A DNA stretch of 35,738 nucleotides from Methanothermococcus sp. SCGC AD-155-E23 (GCA_019561615.1 JAHEQA010000045.1:1-35738); one strand, 5' to 3'. Shown: positions 7,734-17,752, counted from the first letter of the stretch. The notes: a model not told the origin generated them from the letters alone. Made by a program: numbers and translations.

Positions 7734-8375
7734 ATGGATCTACTGCTAATATTTATTTCAGGAGTATTTACGGCACTGGGTCCCTGTGTATTAAGTGTAC
7801 TACCTGTAGTGTTTACCTATACCTTTGGAATCTCAGAATCTAAAAGAGAGGCATTTATTGTATCCCTATTTTTTGTTCTGGGATTCTCCATAGTTTTTAG
7901 TTTATTGGGAGCTATTTCCTCGATTTTTGGTATGCTCTTAGAAATTTATAAGTTAAAGTATGTTGCAGGTATTCTGGCGATAGTTCTAGGTTTATTGATC
8001 ATCTTCAAAAAAGGCTTTTCATTTAGATTAAAAAAGAACTTTTTTAGTAAAGTTAAAATCGATAAAAGTATCTCCCTTAGGTATAAAGTACTTACCTCTT
8101 TTATCCTTGGATTATCTTACGGTGTTGGAGCCAATGTATGTGCAGATCCTATTTTAGCAGGAATATTAACCTACGTATCTACAAGATCAGATGTTATATT
8201 TGGGGTCTTGGCTTTATTTGTATATGCAATGGGTTATGGACTTCCGATAATTCTCCTAAGTGTTATAGGTGTTGAGGGTAAAGAGGTATTTCAGAAATTT
8301 GCAAACTCTAATCTTGTAAGTTTTATCTCAGGTTTTATACTGATTGTATTGGGATTTTTTGTTATTCTCCATTAA
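7734..8375 (+). CDS. ccdA: CcdA/DsbD-like membrane electron-transfer protein
   Basis: 213-residue polytopic membrane protein with about six hydrophobic helices. The redox cysteines lie in ALGPCVLSVLP (Cys about 18) and GANVCADPILAGIL (Cys about 138), the two positions that form the intramembrane disulfide in CcdA. Family members move reducing equivalents from cytoplasmic thioredoxin to an extracytoplasmic thioredoxin-like partner. The partner candidate is the lipoprotein just upstream. No cytochrome c biogenesis genes are present here, so a general thiol-reducing role is more likely than haem attachment. Its 3' end overlaps the U32 gene on the other strand by 48 bp. Confidence 0.88.
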   Translation: MDLLLIFISGVFTALGPCVLSVLPVVFTYTFGISESKREAFIVSLFFVLGFSIVFSLLGAISSIFGMLLEIYKLKYVAGILAIVLGLLIIFKKGFSFRLKKNFFSKVKIDKSISLRYKVLTSFILGLSYGVGANVCADPILAGILTYVSTRSDVIFGVLALFVYAMGYGLPIILLSVIGVEGKEVFQKFANSNLVSFISGFILIVLGFFVILH

Positions 8376-9572
8376 TAGAAAGACTCTGTCATTTTCCCTG
8401 GCGATTCCTCTGATCTTAACCCCAACTCTCTCCCCCTTCCTGGCGATCTTTACAGGTCTATGGTTGATCTCCATGGATTCAACCCTCTCCTCAATACACC
8501 CTGTCTTATTCCCCATTATAAGTATGGTGTCCCCAACCTTTAAATCCCCTGTAAGTTTAATCTCTGCCACCCCTATCTTCTTGTAGAAGTTTGTTACAAC
8601 TCCTATCTCAACCTTTCTATATGGAGAGGCGTTTCCCTCTATCTCGTACTGGAAGTCATGCCTATCTACCCTATCCCTGAAGTAGAAACCTGTATCAAAT
8701 CCCCTGTTGTAGGACTTAAGGAGCTCCTTTTTAAAGTAAGGCAACTTCTCATAGTAGGTACCATCTAATACAGAGTCTATGGCCTCCCTGTAGACCTTCA
8801 CAGTTCTCATTACATAGTCGGCGTTCTTACTCCTCCCCTCTATCTTGAAGCTGTCCAACACCTCCATAAGCTCTGGAATATGCTCTATCATACAGAGATC
8901 CTTTGGAGACAGGAGGTACTTCCCCTCACATATTAACTCATGGGTACCGTCATGGTGCTCATTTATCAACTTCCATCTCCTTCTACATGGTTGGAGACAG
9001 TCTCCACAGTTTGCATTTCTGTTGAAGAGGTAGGCACTTAGGAAGCACCTTCCACTTATAGCTACACAGAGTGCCCCATGGACAAAACCCTCCAACTCCA
9101 AATCTACACCCTCCTCCTTCAACTTCTCCCTTATCTCCCTTATCTGATTCAAGGTCAACTCCCTGGATAGTATAACCCTCTTTGCAAACCTGGAGTAGAA
9201 CTTTGCACTTAGGGAGTTTGTAATGTTGGTCTGGACACTTGCATGTACCCTTAAGCCATAGTCTCTCGCCAACATCATGGCCCCTATATCACTTGCTATA
9301 ACTGCATCTACCTCAGACTCCACTGCAAAGTCTAAAACCTCCTCCAACTTCTTCAGATCTTTCTCGTATATCACGGTATTTAAACAGAGGTAGATCTTCC
9401 TGTTGTTGTCATGGGCTATCTTCACACCCTCCTTCAACTCCCTCCTACTGAAGTTCTTGGTAGTTGCCCTCATGTTAAACTCCTTCAACCCACAGTATAC
9501 CCCATCTGCTCCATAGTCAATTGCAGTTTTTAGACATGTGAGATCCCTTGCAGGGGCGAGAAGTTCCACCAT
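8328..9572 (-). CDS. Peptidase U32 family protein (TrhP/RlhA-like)
   Basis: 414-residue U32-family protein. Although named as peptidases, the best studied bacterial members (TrhP, RlhA) are needed for hydroxylation of tRNA wobble uridine and of a 23S rRNA cytidine. The N-terminal TIM-barrel-like domain starts MVELLAPARDL; the family signature is SGRCFLSAYLFNRNANCGDC, with further Cys in LQPCRRRW, the proposed Fe-S ligands. A beta-rich C-terminal domain lies at about 310-400. I chose ATG 9572, because the in-frame GTG at 9581 is part of the GGAGGTGAT ribosome binding site. The gene overlaps the ABC-class ATPase gene by 56 bp on the same strand, suggesting coupled translation. Its substrate is unknown. 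Confidence 0.85.
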   Translation of the reverse strand: MVELLAPARDLTCLKTAIDYGADGVYCGLKEFNMRATTKNFSRRELKEGVKIAHDNNRKIYLCLNTVIYEKDLKKLEEVLDFAVESEVDAVIASDIGAMMLARDYGLRVHASVQTNITNSLSAKFYSRFAKRVILSRELTLNQIREIREKLKEEGVDLELEGFVHGALCVAISGRCFLSAYLFNRNANCGDCLQPCRRRWKLINEHHDGTHELICEGKYLLSPKDLCMIEHIPELMEVLDSFKIEGRSKNADYVMRTVKVYREAIDSVLDGTYYEKLPYFKKELLKSYNRGFDTGFYFRDRVDRHDFQYEIEGNASPYRKVEIGVVTNFYKKIGVAEIKLTGDLKVGDTILIMGNKTGCIEERVESMEINHRPVKIARKGERVGVKIRGIARENDRVFLLMENNKKSQYNQYKT

Positions 9573-10905
9573 CTTTATCACCTCCCATCCTCTTTAACAT
9601 CCTACTTAACTCCAGGTAGTACCTACTTAACTCCTCCCTGAAGTAATCTAAATCTAGATACTTCGCCTGGTGGTTCTCCAGGTAGATGGCTCTATCAGCC
9701 AGTGCAGTTAGTAGATCTAAACTACTGGTGGCGATGATAAAGGTAGAGGTTAATTTCTCCCTCTCCTTCATTATAATCTCGGAGAGGGACTTCACCCCCT
9801 CAAACCACTTAGAGAGTAAACCACTTACAAGGAGATTTACTGCAGAGTTGTCCTCGTCTATAAGTATAAGATCCACCCCACTTGTCATGGCCCGCTGGAT
9901 CCTGTAGGCCATTGTCATGGAGGTTGAGGCCCTACCTACAACCCTCTTTGGAGTACCCTTTAACCCCCTAGGTAACTTCTCAAAGAATAGACTGATATCA
10001 CAACCCTGCATATCCATGGAGCCCCCTGTAACCTTGGCAAGATTCCTGGTGGTGATTATATACTCCCTCCCATCACCTAGGAGGTGATCATCCTGACCAC
10101 TCTCTATACCTTCAAGTAGGGTGGTCTTTCCCTGGGCATTCCTCCCGGTGATAACAAATATCTCCCTCTTCTTAATACCTAGGCCTGTTATAGTTCTTCC
10201 ATCGTACAACTCCACCTCAAGTGGGTCCAACTCTCTAGGTGTTACAAAGGGTATGTTAACACCCTCCTTAGGCCCTGCTATTCGAAAGTGTCTCCTTACA
10301 GGGGTATAACTCCTGGCAGGTCTAGAGTAATCCCCTATAAAGGCTACAAGGCCTAGACTCTCCAATCTTTCCCTTAGATCCTTCTGGTTGACAATGTTTG
10401 TATTCTCCCTCTCCAGCAGAGGATAGGGTATACTGTCTATATATTCCCCTAACTCCTGGGAGAGTTCATCTATCTCTCTACCTATATGCCGTGGATCTTT
10501 CTCTGGGAATATCATCCTTAGAAGGAGGTGTATCTCCTCCCCCTCTATGTAGTTGTATCTGTCAGCCCTCCAGAGGTTGCTCCCTATATTCATATCACAG
10601 TTTACCACGGTGAGGGGCTCGTAGAGTTCCCTGTACCTCCTTGAAAGGTTCCCTGAAAGTGGAGAGAATCTTCCCCTCCTCATCTCCTCCTTGATACACT
10701 CTATAACCCGTGCTGTACTCCCCTCCAACCCCTGGGGGTTTAGATGGATAAGATCCTCCCTCTTAAAAACAAAGGGCAGGACTATCTTTACCTTCCCATC
10801 TCCCTGGGCACTGATGTAAAAGAGTTTGTTTTTATTGGAGGGTGTCAAAACCTCCCTGTTTAAATTGGGGGTTGTAATATTCTTTATTACCTCCTCTATC
10901 TTCAT
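9517..10905 (-). CDS. ABC-class ATPase (COG3044/PF09818-like)
   Basis: 462-residue predicted ATPase of the ABC class, a poorly characterised soluble family that includes the trypanosome RNA-editing factor MRB1590. Visible motifs are the N-terminal segment SGNLSRRYRELYEPL, Walker A ITGRNAQGKTTLLE (about 260-273), a signature-like region GRASTSMTMAYRIQRAM, and Walker B DLILIDEDNSA (about 351-361). There are no membrane segments. ATG 10905 is preferred to the GTG at 10914, which is part of the GTGAT ribosome binding site. The last 18 codons read into the U32 gene in another frame. The gene follows an orphan nucleotidyltransferase by 17 bp. An RNA-related role is inferred from the family and the U32 neighbour. 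Confidence 0.8.
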   Translation of the reverse strand: MKIEEVIKNITTPNLNREVLTPSNKNKLFYISAQGDGKVKIVLPFVFKREDLIHLNPQGLEGSTARVIECIKEEMRRGRFSPLSGNLSRRYRELYEPLTVVNCDMNIGSNLWRADRYNYIEGEEIHLLLRMIFPEKDPRHIGREIDELSQELGEYIDSIPYPLLERENTNIVNQKDLRERLESLGLVAFIGDYSRPARSYTPVRRHFRIAGPKEGVNIPFVTPRELDPLEVELYDGRTITGLGIKKREIFVITGRNAQGKTTLLEGIESGQDDHLLGDGREYIITTRNLAKVTGGSMDMQGCDISLFFEKLPRGLKGTPKRVVGRASTSMTMAYRIQRAMTSGVDLILIDEDNSAVNLLVSGLLSKWFEGVKSLSEIIMKEREKLTSTFIIATSSLDLLTALADRAIYLENHQAKYLDLDYFREELSRYYLELSRMLKRMGGDKDGGTSRPCKGSHMSKNCN

Positions 10906-10922
10906 CCCTATCACAAAAAGAG

Positions 10923-11225
10923 TTAGATGTATATTATGTCCTTCTTTATACTTTCTTTTACCTCTTTAACCCTTATGGATTCTATACCTGCAGGTGTTAA
11001 AAGATCCACTTCTCTCCCAAAAAGTTCCTCGAGGAAATCAACAAGTCCAGCAACATTCCTAAAAGTGGCTTTTCCCTTTTCAAATTCTACAAGGATATCA
11101 ATATCACTATCCTCCCTAGCCTCATCCCTTGCAAAGGAGCCAAATATTCCAATTCTTTTAACTCCAAAACTCTCTATTTTCTTTCTGTTTTCCCTAAGTT
11201 TTTTCAGTACTTCTTCCCTGTCCAT
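10923..11225 (-). CDS. MNT-type minimal nucleotidyltransferase
   Basis: 100-residue protein with a single nucleotidyltransferase domain: the motif GSFARDEAREDSDIDILVEF (about 29-48) gives GS-x10-DxD, and the third acidic residue lies in REVDLL near 76. In MntA/HepT toxin-antitoxin pairs such proteins AMPylate the HEPN RNase partner. No HEPN gene is adjacent: hypE ends 4 bp upstream and the ABC-class ATPase begins 17 bp downstream, so it is an orphan here or has a distant partner. Lys/Glu-rich ends and the size match the family. Its ribosome binding site is weak (TTGATAAT), consistent with translation coupled to hypE. Confidence 0.85.
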   Translation of the reverse strand: MDREEVLKKLRENRKKIESFGVKRIGIFGSFARDEAREDSDIDILVEFEKGKATFRNVAGLVDFLEELFGREVDLLTPAGIESIRVKEVKESIKKDIIYI

Positions 11226-11229
11226 ATTA

Positions 11230-12237
11230 TCAACATACCCTAGGTATAGGATCTCCCATTGGAGTATCCACTATCCTTCTACCTACCAGGGTCTCCATCA
11301 CCACCATCTTATGATCTGATACAACCTCCCCTATGATCTGGGCGTTCCTCCCCAAGGGGTGGGAGCGTAGTATCTCCAGTGCCCTCTCTCCATCCTCCCT
11401 CTTAACTGCCATAACAACCTTCCCCTCGTTAGCCACAGTTAGAGGATCTATACCAAGGGCCTGGGAGAGGAATTGCACCTCCTCACTTAGAGGTATCCTC
11501 TCCTCGTATATGTTTATACCAAGACCACTTTTTTCCACCATCTCATTTAGGGCGCTGGCAAGACCTCCCCTGGTAGGATCCTTCATGGCATGTACCTCTA
11601 CACCACTGTCAAGTACCTTCTTTATCAGCTTGTTGAGAGGTGCAACGTCAGATTTCAAATTACTCTTAAAGTCAAACTTCTCCCTTGCTAGAAGGACAGC
11701 CAACCCATGCTCCCCTATGTTGCCAGAGACTATGATAACATCCCCCTCCTCCATACCACTGTCCCTTATAACCCTCCCTCTCTCAGTTACCCCTATACCT
11801 GCAGTGGTTATCACTATGTCGTCCACCTGGGATACCTTTGTATCTCCAGTGATCACAGGTACCTCTGCCTCCTTGGAGGCCTTATTTATAGACTTCATTA
11901 TCCTGTCCAACTTATCCATGGGAAAGCCCTCAGGTATCACCAGGGAGAGGGAGAGAGCTACAGGCTCCCCACCCATAACTGCAATGTCGTTAACAGTGCC
12001 ACAGACTGCCAACCTACCTATATCCCCCCCTGGGAAGAATATAGGTTTAACGGTATGTCCGTCTATGGTGAAAATTATCTCCTTATCTCCAAGGGGTACA
12101 CTTCCCCCATCCTCTAACTCCTTTAACCCTACACCTCCCTCTACAGAGGTTAACTCCAAGTTGCCCAGTATCACCTTCTTGATAAGTTCCTGCATCAACT
12201 TTCCTCCGGCACCGTGCATCCTGGTTATCCTCTCCAT
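11230..12237 (-). CDS. hypE: Hydrogenase maturation protein HypE
   Basis: 335-residue member of the PurM/AIR-synthase-like superfamily. HypE dehydrates a carbamoyl group, received from HypF on its C-terminal cysteine, to a thiocyanate that supplies the CN ligands of [NiFe]-hydrogenases. The conserved C-terminus Pro-Arg-Val-Cys is intact. Other family features are the N-terminal HGAGGKLMQELI, the GGDIGRLAVCGTVNDIAVMG segment and the MKDPTRGGLASALNE loop. The substrate pathway serves [NiFe] enzymes such as F420-reducing and energy-converting hydrogenases, encoded elsewhere. It is separated from eS27 by 54 AT-rich bases and leads the group of four minus-strand genes down to 8328. Confidence 0.96.
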   Translation of the reverse strand: MERITRMHGAGGKLMQELIKKVILGNLELTSVEGGVGLKELEDGGSVPLGDKEIIFTIDGHTVKPIFFPGGDIGRLAVCGTVNDIAVMGGEPVALSLSLVIPEGFPMDKLDRIMKSINKASKEAEVPVITGDTKVSQVDDIVITTAGIGVTERGRVIRDSGMEEGDVIIVSGNIGEHGLAVLLAREKFDFKSNLKSDVAPLNKLIKKVLDSGVEVHAMKDPTRGGLASALNEMVEKSGLGINIYEERIPLSEEVQFLSQALGIDPLTVANEGKVVMAVKREDGERALEILRSHPLGRNAQIIGEVVSDHKMVVMETLVGRRIVDTPMGDPIPRVC

Positions 12238-12243
12238 AATATC

Positions 12244-12290
12244 CCTAGAATAATATATTTAAAATTTTTAATAAAGATCATTAAAAAAAA
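12244..12290 (-). promoter_or_regulatory. AT-rich spacer: eS27 end and hypE promoter
   Basis: On the minus strand the spacer reads as a T-run after the eS27 stop, then TATTAAAAATTTTAAATATA, then the hypE start. The T-run is a plausible U-rich terminator and the AT block a plausible TATA region, so hypE may have its own promoter. The exact TATA position cannot be fixed from sequence. Confidence 0.4.
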
Positions 12291-12291
12291 T

Positions 12292-12477
12292 TTACTCCAG
12301 TACCTCCAGTATCTTGGCCTTTATCAGTCCCTTAGATGCCCTAGGTTCTGCAATTACCCTTCCACAGGCGATACACTTTACAACAGTTGCAGGGCATCCA
12401 AATATAACCTGCTCGTTACCACACTCTGGACATTGGACCCTTAAAAACCTACTTCTAGGCTTAGGTATCAGATCCAA
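12292..12477 (-). CDS. rps27e: Ribosomal protein eS27
   Basis: Small zinc-ribbon protein of the archaeal 30S subunit. Four cysteines (CPEC and, after about 15 residues, CIAC) form the zinc site, and the C-terminus [19 protein letters not shown] is typical. The natural start is a TTG at 12477, giving the 61-residue protein beginning [14 protein letters not shown] and preceded by GGAGGTGAG. A longer frame to a TTG at 12513 overlaps eL42 and adds an unrelated sequence. The eL42 stop is 19 bases upstream. The cluster PCNA-GINS-eL42-eS27 is a known archaeal gene neighbourhood. Confidence 0.95.
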   Translation of the reverse strand: MDLIPKPRSRFLRVQCPECGNEQVIFGCPATVVKCIACGRVIAEPRASKGLIKAKILEVLE

Positions 12478-12496
12478 CCTCTCACCTCCAAAGGAA

Positions 12497-12778
12497 TTAC
12501 TCCACCAGTTCAAATACCCTCACTCTAAATCCACCACTACGTCTAGTGTGCATCTTTCCACATTCTGAACACTTGTATCTCAAGTCCAACTTCTTAACAG
12601 GTTTTGATCCACTTGGTAAAGGTCTTGGGTATCCTCCATAACCTGCCAAGACCCTTCTGAACTGTCTCTGACCCCAGGTTAACTCACTTGGTTTTCTCTT
12701 CTTAGCCAGCTCTACAGTATGCACGGTATGTTTTTTACAGTAGGGGCAATACCTCTTTATCCTTTTTTTCATCTTCAT
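12497..12778 (-). CDS. rpl44e: Ribosomal protein eL42 (L44e)
   Basis: 93-residue basic protein of the archaeal large subunit, located near the E site. It has a zinc-binding pair CPYCKKHT (about 11-18) and CSECGKMH (about 71-78), with the conserved basic loop [18 protein letters not shown] 12778 gives the family-like start [14 protein letters not shown]; the in-frame GTG at 12787 belongs to the GGGTGA ribosome binding site. Its 5' end overlaps the 3' end of the GINS gene by 44 bp, so translation is probably coupled. Confidence 0.96.
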   Translation of the reverse strand: MKMKKRIKRYCPYCKKHTVHTVELAKKRKPSELTWGQRQFRRVLAGYGGYPRPLPSGSKPVKKLDLRYKCSECGKMHTRRSGGFRVRVFELVE

Positions 12779-13253
12779 AGAATTCACCCTTTATCCTTTT
12801 AACGATCTTGTACTTCTCCAGTATCTCAACAATCCTCCTATCTAGAGAAATAATGTCGTTCTTTTCCAGGTTGTAAACTCTCTCTCCATCTGTAAATTCT
12901 GGAAAATTAGTTAGGACCCTTACAATGTCAATAGGTCTCTGGGTATTTATAGGTTTTGGTACCTCTACCCTCTCCTCCTCTCTCAAACTAGGTATACCTT
13001 CAACATCCTCAATTGCCCTTAGTATCTCCCTCTCCTCCTCCAGGAGGTTCTCCCTGTCACCATAAAAGGCCTTGTATATCCTTAACTTCCTCAACTCCCT
13101 GAGGTAGTAAAGTAGTCGTCTGTACTCCCTCTCACTCCCGTACTCCCTATCTTCTATATACCTTCTAACATCCTCATAAAAATTCTCAGGTAGTTTTGTC
13201 AACTTGTCATTTTTCAACTCGTTAAAAAATGTATTGACAACTTTTTTATACAT
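12735..13253 (-). CDS. GINS complex subunit (Gins51-like)
   Basis: 172-residue archaeal GINS protein, a replication factor that joins MCM and the RecJ/Cdc45-like protein in the helicase complex. The N-terminal helical A domain spans about 1-95; after a linker ([11 protein letters not shown]), the C-terminal beta-rich B domain contains [20 protein letters not shown], typical of Gins51-type subunits. It lies 19 bp downstream of PCNA and overlaps eL42 by 44 bp. If this species has only one GINS gene, it would form a homotetramer; that cannot be seen here. Confidence 0.85.
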   Translation of the reverse strand: MYKKVVNTFFNELKNDKLTKLPENFYEDVRRYIEDREYGSEREYRRLLYYLRELRKLRIYKAFYGDRENLLEEEREILRAIEDVEGIPSLREEERVEVPKPINTQRPIDIVRVLTNFPEFTDGERVYNLEKNDIISLDRRIVEILEKYKIVKRIKGEFYEDEKKDKEVLPLL

Positions 13254-13272
13254 AATTCCCCGGGAAAAAAGT

Positions 13273-14019
13273 TTAGGACTCTATCCTTGGGGCCAGGAGG
13301 AAGAGGATCTTTCCATCTGCAATGTTGAACTCTATCTTTACAGGCATGTCAGAGCCCAGGTATATGTGAAGTATGTCATCTGAGGATGCTGCCTTTGTAA
13401 TGTCCTCTAGATAGGAGAGGCTGAAGGTACTCTTTGCAGGTTCTGTAATCCTCATATCCAGTATGGCATCACTGTTTTCATCGAAGATGGTCTCACTTTG
13501 ATTTGTCTCCCCCTTGGAGGATACTATAAACCTACCCTCCTCATCTACCTGTAAGGTAACGTGGTCGTTAACTAACTCTGCATCCTTAAGGGCCTCTTTG
13601 AATGCCCCGGCCTTTATAACTATCTCGTTGGGATAGTTTAGATCTGGGACCTTGACATTTGAGGTACTGATGTCGTAGAGGGCAAGTGAGAACTTCCTAG
13701 TTGCATCGTTTTTAAGGATAACATTTAACCTATTCCTCTCCTCGTCTAACTCTAAAATCAACTTCTCCTTTGATTTAGCCCTTTTAACAATCTTTTTTAA
13801 CGCCTCTAGATCCACACCTATCTCGTGGGGATCTGCAACGAACTCCTCAAAGGCCTCCCTTGGAACGTTGACACTTACCAGTGCAACGTGGGAGGGATCC
13901 ATTGCACTTGCCCTTAGACCCTTCTCATCTATCTCAAAGGAGATCTCGTCTACTAGGTTACTCATGGCATCCACTATCTTTTTAAACTCCTTGGCATTGC
14001 TGATAGTTGCTTTAAACAT
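13273..14019 (-). CDS. pcn: DNA sliding clamp PCNA
   Basis: 248-residue clamp that encircles DNA and tethers polymerase, FEN1, ligase and RFC. Two PCNA-fold halves are seen: residues 1-~120 with [20 protein letters not shown] (DNA-facing and binding-loop region), then the interdomain connector about residues 115-130 and the second half ending in LLAPRIES. The start at ATG 14019 follows AAAGGTGA; the in-frame GTG at 14028 is part of that site. A 146-bp spacer upstream probably holds its promoter. It heads the PCNA-GINS-eL42-eS27 group. Confidence 0.96.
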   Translation of the reverse strand: MFKATISNAKEFKKIVDAMSNLVDEISFEIDEKGLRASAMDPSHVALVSVNVPREAFEEFVADPHEIGVDLEALKKIVKRAKSKEKLILELDEERNRLNVILKNDATRKFSLALYDISTSNVKVPDLNYPNEIVIKAGAFKEALKDAELVNDHVTLQVDEEGRFIVSSKGETNQSETIFDENSDAILDMRITEPAKSTFSLSYLEDITKAASSDDILHIYLGSDMPVKIEFNIADGKILFLLAPRIES

Positions 14020-14028
14020 CAATTTCAC

Positions 14029-14165
14029 CTTTAAAAAATATTCCCCACCATCTCCTTTTAATTTCCAAAAAGAAAAAAAGATTTTATAGGTTTTATCTCC
14101 ACTGTAATCCGATTTTAACAGCCTCTACGATAATATGAGGTGTACCTCCCAATATTTAAAACTTT
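14029..14165 (-). promoter_or_regulatory. Spacer with probable PCNA promoter
   Basis: On the minus strand, CCTATAAAATC (about 14079-14089) is a good TATA-like box, placing transcription start about 40 bases before the PCNA ATG. A 12-base dyad, GAGGTGTACCTC, lies at about 14134-14145, between the aminotransferase stop and this box; it may mark the end of the upstream transcript or an operator. Confidence 0.4.
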
Positions 14166-15461
14166 CTACCTGTGGAGATACTCCTCTATCTTCTCTCCAA
14201 GGGTGTAGTATATCCACTTCAATTTATCCCTGTCCCTCTCAAGGAGTGTAGACCTAAACCCATAGAGGTGGGTGTTGAAGGAGGACATAGGTACAACACA
14301 GATGCCAGTAGATGCTAGGAGGTAGTAGGTAAATCTCATATCTTCAGGTTTGCCCCTTGAAACCCTCTCTATATATCTCCTAAGTTCTCTGTTCTCCACC
14401 TCTAGGGAGTTGCCATTTAAATAATCCCTCTCAAATACCACCCCCATATAGAAGGCTCCACAGGTTCTATTTACAAGGAGGCCTTCAATAGATTTCAACC
14501 TCCGGTATGCAAGGTTGGAGGCCCACTGGTAGTACTCCCTCCTCTCCTCCAAGTATCTCTGGAACCTTGGATCACCCATAACCTTAGGTATCACCTTCTG
14601 GGGCAGTGTAGTGGAGCACACCTCTATCATCTTAAACTTACATATACCTTCTATGTACTTTTTAAAAACCTCATCCCTGTGGGCGTTGTACACCTCCATC
14701 CAACCACACCTGGCACCTGGCCAGGGGAACTCCTTGGATATCCCCTTTAGAGAGATACCACAGACGTCATCTATAACCTGGGAGAGGTAGACATGTTTCC
14801 TGCCGTTGTATACCAGGTTGTGGTATATCTCGTCACATAGGATAAAGAGGTCGTACTCGTTGGCAATATCTACGATCTCATCAAGTACCTTCTTTGGATA
14901 GACACCACCTGTAGGGTTACCTGGATTTATTACAAGTATTCCAGATACTACGGGGTTGTACTTTACCTTGTTCCTTAGATCCTCTAGATCTGGATACCAG
15001 TTGTTCCTCTCATCTGTTCTATAGGTTAGGGGGTGGCACCTGGCGTGGAGGCCCTCTGCAGAGGAGTGGGTAGGGTAGGCGGGAGAGGGTCCTATAACCC
15101 TAGCCTCCTTTTTCAACAGTCCGTATATCTTTGTAATGGCGTCTCCAAGACCGTTGAAGAAGATAATGTCTTCAGGGGTTATCTGGACCCCGTTCCTTCT
15201 GTTGTTCTCCTCTGCCAGAAACTCCCTAGTCTCCAGTAACCCCTTAGTTGGACAGTAGAGATAGGAGTCGTCCTCCATGACAGTCTCTGCTATAATCTCC
15301 TTTATCCACTGGGGTACCTTCTCCCCCTTTACTATAGGATCCCCTATGTTTTCCCAGGTGATATCAATCCCGTAACTTTCCACCTTTTTTGCAACCTCCA
15401 CTATCTCCCTTATCTCGTAACTTAACTCACCAACCCCTTCATGTACTATATCCATCCTCAT
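14166..15461 (-). CDS. PLP-dependent aminotransferase (class I/II)
   Basis: 431-residue fold-type I aminotransferase. Motifs in order: ENIGDPI near 40, YLYCPTKGLLETREFLAEE (about 70-88), the NPGNPTGG cofactor motif (near 185), CDEIYHNLVY (about 217-226), and the PLP lysine in LKGISKEFPWPGARCGWMEV near 250. This resembles uncharacterised methanogen alanine/aspartate-type aminotransferases; the amino-acid substrate is not evident. ATG 15461 has GTGAT nine bases upstream; an in-frame GTG at 15470 is that site. The next plus-strand gene is divergent, with about 160 bp between them. Confidence 0.88.
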   Translation of the reverse strand: MRMDIVHEGVGELSYEIREIVEVAKKVESYGIDITWENIGDPIVKGEKVPQWIKEIIAETVMEDDSYLYCPTKGLLETREFLAEENNRRNGVQITPEDIIFFNGLGDAITKIYGLLKKEARVIGPSPAYPTHSSAEGLHARCHPLTYRTDERNNWYPDLEDLRNKVKYNPVVSGILVINPGNPTGGVYPKKVLDEIVDIANEYDLFILCDEIYHNLVYNGRKHVYLSQVIDDVCGISLKGISKEFPWPGARCGWMEVYNAHRDEVFKKYIEGICKFKMIEVCSTTLPQKVIPKVMGDPRFQRYLEERREYYQWASNLAYRRLKSIEGLLVNRTCGAFYMGVVFERDYLNGNSLEVENRELRRYIERVSRGKPEDMRFTYYLLASTGICVVPMSSFNTHLYGFRSTLLERDRDKLKWIYYTLGEKIEEYLHR

Positions 15462-15471
15462 TGCCATCACA

Positions 15472-15622
15472 TCTTAATAGAACTCTATTTTATCTTGAAC
15501 AGGGATTTATTTTAAAAAATATTATTTAAATTTTCCCAAGCAATTTTTTAATAGGGCGGTATTTAGATGTTTTTTATCCTAAAAAAATCTCATTATTGTT
15601 AGAGGTAAAAGGAGGAGATAAG
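15472..15622. promoter_or_regulatory. Divergent spacer, aminotransferase and cobZ promoters
   Basis: AT-rich spacer between two divergent genes. On the minus strand TTTTTTAAAATAAAT (about 15509-15523) is a TATA candidate for the aminotransferase gene. On the plus strand TATTTAAATTTT (about 15525-15536) may serve the cobZ-like gene, whose AGGAGGAGAT ribosome binding site is at 15609-15618. Confidence 0.4.
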
Positions 15623-16075
15623 ATGGATATCTCCAAATCTAAAAACCTCCTTTTAAAGGGTTTAGAGAGGTATGGGGTAGACCTGGAGAGTATAATAGAT
15701 ACTGCCATGGAGTTATGTATCTCAGAGGACAGGGAAAATATAAGGTTGAAGCTTAGGAAGGTGATGTTGAAGAAGTTGGAGGATCCCAACCTCCTAATAT
15801 TGATGATAGCAGCCTTAAAACTTGAGGAGGAGGGTATGAAGGGGAACCTACCCTTTACCTATAAGGGGGATCCAATCCATATCTACATAGACGAAGTTAT
15901 CGGTATGACCATTGCCAACGAGATATCTGGAACTAAGGGGATATTTAACTTCAGATGGTACGATGCAAAGAAACCTGGAATAATAGGAGAATTGGATAAG
16001 AGGGGTTGTGTCTTTTTAGACGATGCAATAGCAGGGTTTATTGCAGGGTGTATGTCCAGGGTATTTGAAGAATAA
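15623..16075 (+). CDS. cobZ: CobZ/PgpA-like phosphatase
   Basis: 150-residue protein resembling archaeal CobZ (alpha-ribazole-5'-phosphate phosphatase, late cobamide synthesis) and the related phosphatidylglycerophosphatase A family. The diagnostic parts are IDEVIGMTIANEISGTKGIF (about 90-109) and the C-terminal LDDAIAGFIAGCMSRVFEE. Unlike bacterial PgpA it lacks obvious long membrane helices, which favours a soluble CobZ-type enzyme. ATG 15623 has AGGAGGAGAT upstream. It ends 2 bp from the Get3 gene on the other strand. Cobamide synthesis fits a methanogen; no other cob genes are nearby. Confidence 0.75.
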   Translation: MDISKSKNLLLKGLERYGVDLESIIDTAMELCISEDRENIRLKLRKVMLKKLEDPNLLILMIAALKLEEEGMKGNLPFTYKGDPIHIYIDEVIGMTIANEISGTKGIFNFRWYDAKKPGIIGELDKRGCVFLDDAIAGFIAGCMSRVFEE

Positions 16076-16077
16076 TC

Positions 16078-17740
<1,663 letters not shown>

Positions 17741-17752
17741 GGCACTCACATT

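Noticed and set aside
11333-12253. 306-codon plus-strand open frame opposite hypE
   Set aside because: It is the complement of an intact, well-conserved hypE gene and has a Ser/Pro/Leu-rich composition without motifs.
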